Notes under the pieces: model-generated
Seen by the model: the letters and a program-made list of their open reading frames with translations, nothing else
What the model was told of the DNA's origin: nothing
Database searches by the model: none
Program-made: the position numbers and the translations under genes
Source of the DNA: a bacterium
Lineage (GTDB): Bacteria; CAYTYR01; UBA6262
Assembly (NCBI GenBank): GCA_028712895.1
Contig: JAQTPL010000003.1
Coordinates: 17,332-81,331 of the forward strand
Direction of reading: 5' to 3'
Length of the DNA stretch: 64,000 bases
Part shown: positions 8,636 through 15,372 of the stretch, piece by piece
How positions within the stretch are numbered: the first letter of the stretch is position 1
Layout: every line of letters begins with the position of its first letter

Positions 8636-9654
8636 ATCCGGACACTCGACTCTCTTATGATCAGCTCTGTGGGCAACACTAAATGCAATGGCTTATTTTC
8701 TTCCGGGTTCTGCTCGATCAGGAAACTGGCAGCTTCTGTTCCCAGCCTGAACATCGGCTGTTTCACCGTGGTCAAAGGAGGAACCAGATGAGCCGCTATG
8801 TCAATATCATCAAACCCGACCAGGGAAATATCTTTAGGCACCTGGAGGTTGCTTTCCTTGACTGCCATCAGCGCGCCTTTGGCCATGAGATCGTTAGCAG
8901 CAAATACCGCGGTTGGCCTGGTGGGCTGGATCAATAAATGCAGCATCGCCTGGTAACCGAGGTCTTCCTTATAATGGCCACAGACAACCAGGTTCTCGGA
9001 AATAGGTATCTTTTTATCAGCCAGCGCCTGGCGAAATCCAGCTTCGCGTTCGCGAGCGTCACCGCGTTCCGGCGGCCCGGCGATGAAACCGATATGCTTA
9101 TGACCCAGGTCAATCAGGTATTTGGCTGCTTTATAGGCCCCGGTATAATTCTCGACATCCACAAAACTACTGCCTTTAAAGCCCCTGCTGGCGCCGATCA
9201 GCACGAAAGGCACATCAGCTTCCCTCATCTTTTTGACCAGCACAGAGTTCTCCGGCGGAGCCAGCACCAGGAATCCCTTGACGAACTTGCCGAAATACCA
9301 ACTGGTGATCCTTTCCACAGCATCTTCTTCCTGGGAAGTGACATTCAGGATAACCAGGTTATAAGAACATTCATCCACTATTTTCTCTATGCCCTGCAGT
9401 ATCTCGATAAAATAATAGGTAGTAAATAAATGTTCATACTGGATGACCAGGGCAATGGTTTGGGGAGATTGACGGGAAAGATTAACCGCGGTAAGATTCG
9501 GATGGTATTTAAATTTCTTGATCAGGTTGAGTATTTTGGAACGGGTTTCGGATTTGACATACGGATGGTTATTAATGACCCGGGAGACTGTCATCTTGGA
9601 AGTCCCGGCCTTTTCTGCGATCGTATCGATGGTAATATTTTCTGGTTTGTTCAT
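8617..9654 (-). CDS. LacI-family transcriptional regulator
   Basis: I place the start at ATG 9654, preceded by AAAGGGTGG; a longer frame would begin inside the -10 box. The 345-residue protein has the LacI helix-turn-helix at residues ~5-25 (TIDTIAEKAGTSKMTVSRVI, hinge region after) and a periplasmic-binding-protein-like effector domain (FVLIGAS, VDVENYTGAYKAAKYLIDLGHKHIGFIAG, TAVFAANDLMAKG, SLVGFDDIDIAAHL). It should repress the downstream pilin/GH2/binding-protein operon, and itself, until a sugar ligand binds. The last 19 bases overlap the first pilin-like gene. Class is secure; the effector is unknown. Confidence 0.93.
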   Translation of the reverse strand: MNKPENITIDTIAEKAGTSKMTVSRVINNHPYVKSETRSKILNLIKKFKYHPNLTAVNLSRQSPQTIALVIQYEHLFTTYYFIEILQGIEKIVDECSYNLVILNVTSQEEDAVERITSWYFGKFVKGFLVLAPPENSVLVKKMREADVPFVLIGASRGFKGSSFVDVENYTGAYKAAKYLIDLGHKHIGFIAGPPERGDAREREAGFRQALADKKIPISENLVVCGHYKEDLGYQAMLHLLIQPTRPTAVFAANDLMAKGALMAVKESNLQVPKDISLVGFDDIDIAAHLVPPLTTVKQPMFRLGTEAASFLIEQNPEENKPLHLVLPTELIIRESSVRIWHFQK

Positions 9655-9666
9655 ACGCCACCCTTT

Positions 9667-9682
9667 ATGATACCGGTAACAT
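9667..9682 (-). promoter_or_regulatory. Probable LacI-family operator
   Basis: The 16-base sequence ATGATACCGGTAACAT is palindromic at 14 of 16 positions and centred on CG, as is typical for LacI-family operators. It lies roughly +6 to +21 relative to the start expected from the promoter at 9695-9722, which would allow autorepression of the whole operon. Assignment is by symmetry and position only. Confidence 0.55.
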
Positions 9683-9694
9683 ATTACTAGCACA

Positions 9695-9722
9695 AATATA
9701 CCACAAATGCTGTTTTTGTCAA
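9695..9722 (-). promoter_or_regulatory. Sigma-70-type promoter of the LacI operon
   Basis: On the minus strand TTGACA (9717-9722) and TATATT (9695-9700) are separated by 16 bases. This places the start of transcription near 9688, about 34 bases before the regulator's start codon. Confidence 0.75.
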
Positions 9723-9798
9723 GGATTATTACGGAAGGAGGGACTTAAGTAGTTTACCATAAGAACTGTTGCCAGTCAATGTTAAGAACAGTTCCAGA

Positions 9799-9933
9799 TC
9801 AGATCGTGAATCCATAATATGCGGCACTGGACGCACCTTGAGAGAATGGCTGCGCTTCTTCTAAGGCCAAACACTCAGCTGAACACAGCAAAACGAGAAA
9901 GACACAAAAAAAATGGGCAAGCTTGCGGCGCAT
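9799..9933 (-). CDS. Small exported peptide, 44 residues, unknown function
   Basis: ATG 9933 follows a near-perfect Shine-Dalgarno (GGAAGGAGGT) that itself overlaps the last codons of the upstream gene, so translation is probably coupled. The product is 44 residues: a signal peptide MRRKLAHFFCVFLVLLCSAE with an AECLA-type cleavage site, then a mature peptide of about 20 residues, LEEAQPFSQGASSAAYYGFT plus Ile. No family is recognised. It is the last gene of the riboswitch-controlled protease/PorV operon. The other possibility is that it is the remnant of a longer exported protein, cut short by the TGA at 9799. Confidence 0.6.
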   Translation of the reverse strand: MRRKLAHFFCVFLVLLCSAECLALEEAQPFSQGASSAAYYGFTI

Positions 9934-9938
9934 AATGT

Positions 9939-11438
9939 TTACAACCTCCTTCCGTAATTTTTTAATTCTTTTTTCATAGTGACCCGCATTTTGGGCGCGG
10001 TTTGCCGTAATCTCCCGATGCTTCTTTGTTCTTTAACGAGGGGATTGAATCCGCTAAAACCAAAAACCCGCCAGATCGTGCTGGAGAGAGCTGTTACCCA
10101 TTGCCCATTCTTGCCGCGGGGAATTTCCCAGCCAAAGAAAAACGTATTGATTACTTCACGGTCGCCGGGCTGGATGCTGGTATACGGCAATACTCCTTTG
10201 GGCATGCCGGCCAAGTCATTCATCTTATTCATTTCTGCCAAGTAGCGGAAAGCTTTCTCCTCGTATTCTTCCGCTTGCTCAGGAGCCTGGTTACGCCGGC
10301 AAAAATCCGCCATCACCCGGTAAGTGATGACCATTTGTCCCGTCCCTTCCCACCAGATCAGCCGGGACCGTTTTGGATCTTTGCCCTTTTCATCAGTAAA
10401 ATCAAAACCAGAGACAGCGATATTGTTAATGTCGTGCTGTACGAAAAAGTTGTCTTCGGCAGATTTAATCATTTTGACCGGGTCTAAGCCCCACTTGACC
10501 AATTCCTCCGGCCCGATGGCGGCAATGCCCCAGGTAACGGTATCCAACGCTTTGGTAGAATCAACACCAGACTCGTTATAACCGCAATGAAAGATCTGAT
10601 TTTGGCGGCTATAAACAATCTCCAGCAGCCATTTCTTGATGCAGGATTTTTCGTACCTGATCTTTTTCAAGCTAAATTTGCGTTGCTTAAACAACTGCTG
10701 GTATTGGCCCGGATCTTGCTGGTATATCTGTTCTAAAATAGTAAGCACGGCATAGTTATCGATCACATTTTCCGTAGAATAGACTTTACTCCAGTTAGCC
10801 CCCCAGCCGCTGCCCATACTAACTGCTCCGCGGCTCCCGTCAGGGAATTTAAAATGCGGCAAGTCATAGGCCCAGCGGGCAATATCAAGCGCAAATTTAA
10901 GGTATTTATGAGTATGATTGATCTGGTCATATTGCAGCGCCGCCAGGGCCACCCACATATTCGGCCCGACATGTATCCTGTCGCCGTCAATACCGGCTAA
11001 AAGAGTACCTTCCCCCCAATCATCAAAACCAGTGACGCGGTAGGAATTAAGTAGTCCGTTATAGCCGTTTTTGACCGTATAAAAATTGTTCTTCAAGATC
11101 TGCAGGATCTGGTCAGCCTTACTTTTTTGATTATTGATGGTGTACATGATCACGGCCAAAGCCAGATCATAAGTAAAAGCCTGCTGGTCCAGCAGGCCTT
11201 CGTTTTGCTGATAATATCTCTGGGTAGCGTCATCAAAATAGCAACCGGATGTACCACGAAAACTTTCCACTAATCCGGTATCCGGATTACTTTGCTGATC
11301 TAAATGCAGCAGTACCGACTTGCTTAGATCAAGCAATGATTGCTGATATATATTGGCTTCTTGCGAATAAACCTGAGATAAGGACGTAGCCAGATAAAGC
11401 GATATTATAAAGATAATGAAATATATTTTGTTTACCAT
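9939..11438 (-). CDS. Exported (alpha/alpha)6-barrel, glycosidase-like protein
   Basis: The 499-residue protein has a signal peptide (MVNKIYFIIFIISLYLATSLSQVYS). The mature part is all-helical with repeated aromatic/acidic motifs typical of six-hairpin glycosidases: NEGLLDQQAFTYDLALAVIMY, GDRIHVGPNMWVALAAL, STENVIDNYAVLTILEQIY, TVTWGIAAIGPEELVKWG, LIWWEGTGQMVITYRVMADF. Candidate acid residues are the Asp/Glu in YDLAL, TENVIDN and WWEGTG, but I cannot assign a family or substrate. The start overlaps the stop of the PorV-like gene by 7 bases, and the SD of the next small gene lies in its 3' end. It is likely a secreted enzyme or sugar-binding protein made together with the protease and the barrel. 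Confidence 0.75.
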   Translation of the reverse strand: MVNKIYFIIFIISLYLATSLSQVYSQEANIYQQSLLDLSKSVLLHLDQQSNPDTGLVESFRGTSGCYFDDATQRYYQQNEGLLDQQAFTYDLALAVIMYTINNQKSKADQILQILKNNFYTVKNGYNGLLNSYRVTGFDDWGEGTLLAGIDGDRIHVGPNMWVALAALQYDQINHTHKYLKFALDIARWAYDLPHFKFPDGSRGAVSMGSGWGANWSKVYSTENVIDNYAVLTILEQIYQQDPGQYQQLFKQRKFSLKKIRYEKSCIKKWLLEIVYSRQNQIFHCGYNESGVDSTKALDTVTWGIAAIGPEELVKWGLDPVKMIKSAEDNFFVQHDINNIAVSGFDFTDEKGKDPKRSRLIWWEGTGQMVITYRVMADFCRRNQAPEQAEEYEEKAFRYLAEMNKMNDLAGMPKGVLPYTSIQPGDREVINTFFFGWEIPRGKNGQWVTALSSTIWRVFGFSGFNPLVKEQRSIGRLRQTAPKMRVTMKKELKNYGRRL

Positions 11439-12367
11439 TTATATCCTACTGATATGCGGTGGGTATCGCCGAGGATCCCGTACGGCATCCAGGCATAATG
11501 TAAATTAAAACCAGCTATCTGGAAACCCAGCCCGGCAGTAATGCCGTTAAAATTGTCAATATCGGAAATGTTCGCCGTATCGTAACCGGCACGGACAGCC
11601 AGGTTTTGATTGATCCAATATTCCAGCCCTACATTCTCGCTGATCTTGCTGTCTTCCTTGGGTTGGTATTTCACATCCGCAGACAAGGTCAGTGTGTCGG
11701 CTACAAAAATATAGGCAGCTCCGGCCTTGATGGTTAAAGGCAAGGGATCTGTTTCCTGCACAAATTTTACCCCAGGACCCAGGTTCTGCACATTAACACC
11801 GGTAGAGAAGCGCGGCCAGAATTTATATATGACGCCAAGATCCATAGCATAACCATTAGCCTTTTCCTGCTCTATTTTCTGCTGAAATACTTTCAAGTTG
11901 CTGCCCCAGGACATTTTTGACCCAAGAGTCCTGGCATACGTCATTAAAAGCAGGCTCTGGGTACTGGAAAAAGTCCCGATCGCGCTGCCAGCCAGGTCAG
12001 TTTGGTCAATTGAGCCTGAATCAAGATACGCCAGGGCCAGACCTAAGGTACTGCCGTTCGGCAGCGGGTGAATATAGCCGACATAGCCATAGCTAATGCC
12101 TTCCAGATAATCGATATAACTGGCTATCGCCTCTTTGTGCTTGGCCCAGGCAATACCGGCAGCATTATACTGCGGCCCGTTAGCATCATCAGCGATCGCA
12201 GTGAAAGCATTGCCCATAGCGACCGGACGGGCTCCGGCTCCGAGCCGCAAGAACTGGGCTCCGGTCGTGCCGGTTCCACTGGCTCCGGTATAGGAAGGCA
12301 TCGTGGTAAGGAAAGCCAGCGTAATTTCAATTGCTCTTATCAGTATGCTGATTCTTTTTCTGGTCAT
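11432..12367 (-). CDS. PorV/PorQ-type outer-membrane beta-barrel protein
   Basis: The 311-residue protein has a signal peptide followed by the family opening AQFLRLGAGARPVAMGNAFT and AIADDANGPQYNAAGIAW, characteristic of PorV-like proteins (UPF0164). Alternating amphipathic strands follow and the protein ends in VGYKW, a terminal aromatic residue expected for an outer-membrane barrel. In Bacteroidetes PorV shuttles type IX secretion cargo; in many candidate phyla PorV-like barrels occur without a full type IX system. Here it directly follows a protease with a C-terminal sorting-type domain, 12 bases apart, so it may be that protein's outer-membrane partner. No other type IX gene is visible. 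Confidence 0.85.
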   Translation of the reverse strand: MTRKRISILIRAIEITLAFLTTMPSYTGASGTGTTGAQFLRLGAGARPVAMGNAFTAIADDANGPQYNAAGIAWAKHKEAIASYIDYLEGISYGYVGYIHPLPNGSTLGLALAYLDSGSIDQTDLAGSAIGTFSSTQSLLLMTYARTLGSKMSWGSNLKVFQQKIEQEKANGYAMDLGVIYKFWPRFSTGVNVQNLGPGVKFVQETDPLPLTIKAGAAYIFVADTLTLSADVKYQPKEDSKISENVGLEYWINQNLAVRAGYDTANISDIDNFNGITAGLGFQIAGFNLHYAWMPYGILGDTHRISVGYKW

Positions 12368-12379
12368 TAACTTCCCCTC

Positions 12380-14884
12380 TTATTTAATGATCGCTAATTT
12401 GCCGGTCTTATGCTTACTGTTATTGCTTTCTACTAAGAAGATATACAGTCCACTGGCTACTTTCTGGCCAGTTTCATTGGTGGCATCCCAGCTAAGCTCC
12501 CCCCGAGCCAGGTCATCGCGCAAAGTGCGCACGAGTTCGCCGGTCAGGGTGTATATTTTAACTATTGATTCGTTCATGATGTTGGTAAAGGTGATCTGGG
12601 TATGACCTAAACCGCTATTGGGTTTGTAAGGATTAGGATAGACTTTCACTTCATCAAGGTTTTCCAGTGCGCCAGCTGGCGAGAAAAGACGATAGACCCG
12701 GCCAGCGGCTAATTCACTGCCGGCTATTTCTATGGCTACCGTATGATTGTTGCGAAGGACCAATTGGCTGCCCGGGACTTCTTCCCAGTTGGCAGATCTT
12801 TCATTTAGTTGATAGATCCGCAGATTTGATTCCTGCCAACCAGATATAGCGCTGGGATAGCTGAGATGAATAGTGAGCGGTCCGCTGATCACATCGCTGG
12901 TCTTGAACTCAACGATACTGGCATCAAGTTCTTCTTCAGAAGCCAGTTTCATAGCCTGGTATAATTTGGTATCAGCAGCGCTGACCAGGGAAGTTTTTCC
13001 CTGTTGCGGAATGGTGATATTCAATATTTTGTTATTATTTTCAGGATTCTGCGGGATCACAGCCCTGGTTTGCCAATCCTGGTCCCAGGAGATGGCATCA
13101 GCACTGGTATTGCTTCTTATAATATTGTGCACGGGATATACTGGCTTGCTGGCAGAGAGCAAATTGGTATTTGAAGTTGATGTTACATAAGCTTTATTAT
13201 CTGAATCCAGCGTGGCAACTACAGCTATATAATAGCCAGTACCTTCCTGTAAGCCGGAAATAGTGCAGTTCTTAGCCTGTGGATCGTTCACCGGTGAATC
13301 TGTTGCAAACTGCACTCCATCGTCTGAAATACCGGCAAATGGCGCCGTCGCATAATATATGGAAAAACCTTCGACCGTCATGACCGAAGAAGCAGTCCAG
13401 GTAACATCTAAACTGTCACCATCGTCGCTGGGAGTATCAATAACATTAAAATCAGTGACCCTAACCTGCTCTCCCTTGCCCAGGACCATGGCTTGGGCGG
13501 CATTTATCCGGCCGTAACCGTAATAATCATCCTTGCCGCTGGAACCAAGATCTTCACAAGAAGCAATGATTTTTGCTTCAATTTCCAGATTGGTCAGGCT
13601 GCGGTCACTGGCTATAATTAAGGCAGCCAAACCGGAAACAAATGGGGTAGCCATGCTGGTCCCGCTGGCACGATAATACTCGCCGCCAACAATATTAACC
13701 TCCGTACGGCACATATCCGTTCCCTTCGCCTTAAGGGAAAGGATGTCAACGCCAGGGGCGGTAACATCCACATTAGGACCGTAATTTGAAAAAGAGGCTC
13801 GGACATCGTTGGCATTGCAAGCAGCGACTGTGATCGCTTGACTGTAGTTGCCGGGGAAGAACTTTTCAGCATTGGTGTTGTTGTTTCCGGCGGCTGCCAC
13901 TATGACACAATTATGATCGTAAGCATACATCAGGGCATCCTGGATCAAAAGGGAAGTACCATACCCGCCCCAACTTAAATTAATGACTTTGGCTCCGTTG
14001 TCAACCGCGTACTTGATGGCCTGGGCTAATTGGTCAGAAGCACCGGTACCGCTGTCAGTCAGGCCTTTAATGACCATGATCTTGGCCTGCCAGCACACTC
14101 CGGTAATACCCTGCCCATTGTTCCCGACTGCGGCAATGATCCCGCTGAGATGCGTACCATGACCATGCGTATCCATAGGATCATTGTTATTATCAATAAA
14201 ATCCCAACCCATAGTGTCATCGATATAACCATTGTTATCGTCATCGATCCCGTTGCCGGGGATTTCACCAGGATTAGACCAGATATTGGCACTCAGGTCA
14301 GGATGTGTAGAGTCAACGCCGGTATCTATTACCGCTACAATAGCATCACTATTACCGCGGGAGATGTTCCAGGCTCTTTCTGATTGGATATTCTTTAATC
14401 CCCACTGGTCATCATACTGCTGGCCCCAGGTGCCGGAAGAACTATAATACGGATCATTAGGAACAGCGGCTATACTATATATATAAATCGGTTCTGCATA
14501 TTCCACCAGGCTGCTGCCAGTGCAGGCGTCCAAGGTGTCCTGCAGATCCTGGCCATCTTTAACGGAAACAGTGAACCACCGTGAAAGTCCTTCGTCCAGA
14601 GGGGAATTCTGGGGACTCAATTGCTTTTGGCTTGAACCGCTACTTTGGGGGGCGGCGGAGAAAACCGGTTGCATTTCCTTGAGCATCGTTGCGCTTATGG
14701 AATCAATACTTGAAGAAACGTTTTGCCGGTGGCTGGAACCACTAGCTCTTAACTTGACCAGGATCTCCCCTGCCTTCCGCGGTGGTTCATTCACTGCTTG
14801 ATCAGCGGCTATAGAGAACGTCGGGCTGTTTACCAGTCCCATCAGTATCGCTATTCCTATCAGTCCTCTCTTCAAGCCGCTCAT
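12380..14884 (-). CDS. Exported subtilisin-like serine protease (S8) with fibronectin-like and C-terminal FlgD/sorting-type domains
   Basis: The 834-residue protein has a signal peptide, a propeptide (~30-125, EILVKLRASGSS opening) and a subtilase domain (~150-465). The triad is visible: Asp187 in VIDTGVDSTHPDL, His242 in HGHGTHLSG and Ser410 in SGTSMATPF; the oxyanion Asn lies in AAAGNNN. A fibronectin type III-like domain follows (~475-580), then a beta region. The last ~85 residues (VKVYPNPYKPNSG ... VKIYTLTGELVRTL ... ASGLYIFLVES ... TGKLAIIK) have the pattern of FlgD-like/type IX sorting domains. It is the first gene after two tandem c-di-GMP-type riboswitches. The PorV-like barrel downstream may take part in its export or surface retention. 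Confidence 0.92.
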   Translation of the reverse strand: MSGLKRGLIGIAILMGLVNSPTFSIAADQAVNEPPRKAGEILVKLRASGSSHRQNVSSSIDSISATMLKEMQPVFSAAPQSSGSSQKQLSPQNSPLDEGLSRWFTVSVKDGQDLQDTLDACTGSSLVEYAEPIYIYSIAAVPNDPYYSSSGTWGQQYDDQWGLKNIQSERAWNISRGNSDAIVAVIDTGVDSTHPDLSANIWSNPGEIPGNGIDDDNNGYIDDTMGWDFIDNNNDPMDTHGHGTHLSGIIAAVGNNGQGITGVCWQAKIMVIKGLTDSGTGASDQLAQAIKYAVDNGAKVINLSWGGYGTSLLIQDALMYAYDHNCVIVAAAGNNNTNAEKFFPGNYSQAITVAACNANDVRASFSNYGPNVDVTAPGVDILSLKAKGTDMCRTEVNIVGGEYYRASGTSMATPFVSGLAALIIASDRSLTNLEIEAKIIASCEDLGSSGKDDYYGYGRINAAQAMVLGKGEQVRVTDFNVIDTPSDDGDSLDVTWTASSVMTVEGFSIYYATAPFAGISDDGVQFATDSPVNDPQAKNCTISGLQEGTGYYIAVVATLDSDNKAYVTSTSNTNLLSASKPVYPVHNIIRSNTSADAISWDQDWQTRAVIPQNPENNNKILNITIPQQGKTSLVSAADTKLYQAMKLASEEELDASIVEFKTSDVISGPLTIHLSYPSAISGWQESNLRIYQLNERSANWEEVPGSQLVLRNNHTVAIEIAGSELAAGRVYRLFSPAGALENLDEVKVYPNPYKPNSGLGHTQITFTNIMNESIVKIYTLTGELVRTLRDDLARGELSWDATNETGQKVASGLYIFLVESNNSKHKTGKLAIIK

Positions 14885-14909
14885 TTCTGTTTCCTTCTTT
14901 CTTAAAATG

Positions 14910-14949
14910 AAAAACCGAGCTTTCCTGGATCTTCGATCCGAAAGCCCGG
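14910..14949 (-). terminator. Intrinsic terminator, expression platform of riboswitch 2
   Basis: The minus strand forms CCGGGCTTTC-GGATC-GAA-GATCC-AG-GAAAGCTCGG, a stem of about 15 base pairs including one G-U, followed by TTTTTCATTTT. It lies between the second GEMM aptamer and the start of the protease gene, about 25 bases before the ATG, so it can switch expression of the operon. Confidence 0.85.
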
Positions 14950-14974
14950 CTGGCTTGAACAGAGGTATAGCATA

Positions 14975-15068
14975 CGATCTTCGGTAGCAACGGCTGGCTT
15001 AGAATACTGTCTTTAGCCCCTTTGGCTTTGCGTCCCCGCCTTTCGGCGGGTTTGCCTTTATCGGATCC
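14975..15068 (-). ncRNA. c-di-GMP-I (GEMM-I) riboswitch, promoter-distal copy
   Basis: Read on the minus strand, the conserved blocks are GGCAAACC, a C-G hairpin closed by GAAA, GGGACGCAAAGCC, GGGGCTAA and GCCAGCCG with a closing CCGAAGATC that pairs with the 5' GATCCG (P1). The block order, the GNRA loop on the first hairpin and the invariant GGGACGCAAAGCC make the class clear. An intrinsic terminator follows. The base just before GCAAACC is G here; the position that separates c-di-GMP from cGAMP types is in this region, but I cannot number it with certainty. Confidence 0.88.
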
Positions 15069-15116
15069 TATTTAATTGTATGCTCGGTTTTCCTCCCTTT
15101 CTCTTAAGCTTGCCCT

Positions 15117-15168
15117 AAAAAACTAATGCCGACCTGTCTCTATAATATCCGACAGCTCGGCTGGCATT
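15117..15168 (-). terminator. Intrinsic terminator, expression platform of riboswitch 1
   Basis: The minus strand reads AATGCC-A-GCCGAGCTGTC, a loop, then GACAGGTCGGCATT and AGTTTTTT. It is an imperfect long stem followed by a run of T. It lies directly after the first GEMM aptamer and before the second one. Confidence 0.75.
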
Positions 15169-15180
15169 GATAAGTCGTGT

Positions 15181-15283
15181 CCATATTTCGGCGGCATGCG
15201 GCTGGCTTAAATAAGCTTGGCTTATTCTTAGCCCCTTTGGCTTTGCGTCCCCTGATTTCTCAGGGTTTGCGTTTTCGGATATG
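15181..15283 (-). ncRNA. c-di-GMP-I (GEMM-I) riboswitch, promoter-proximal copy
   Basis: The minus strand carries CGCAAACCCTGA-GAAA-TCAGGGGACGCAAAGCC, then GGGGCTAAGAATAAGCC, GCCAGCCGCATGCCG and CCGAAATATG, which pairs with the 5' CATATCCG to close P1. It is paralogous to the copy at 14975-15068: the hairpin stem has changed (CTGA/TCAG instead of GCC/GGC-rich) while the conserved blocks are kept, so pairing is maintained by compensatory change. Here the base just before GCAAACC is C, unlike the second copy. Confidence 0.85.
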
Positions 15284-15335
15284 TGCATTAGTTTTGAAAG
15301 AACCGTAACAAACGTACTTCAACTACCCCACTATA

Positions 15336-15363
15336 AACTTAGCACGGATCAACAGTTTGTCAA
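15336..15363 (-). promoter_or_regulatory. Likely promoter of the riboswitch-controlled operon
   Basis: TTGACA (15358-15363, minus strand) is followed after 16 bases by TAAGTT, a weak -10. The -35 match is perfect and the position, some 50 bases before the first aptamer, fits. It lies just inside and past the end of gspD, so the protease operon has its own start and does not depend on read-through from the secretion operon. Confidence 0.5.
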
Positions 15364-15372
15364 GCGATTTTT

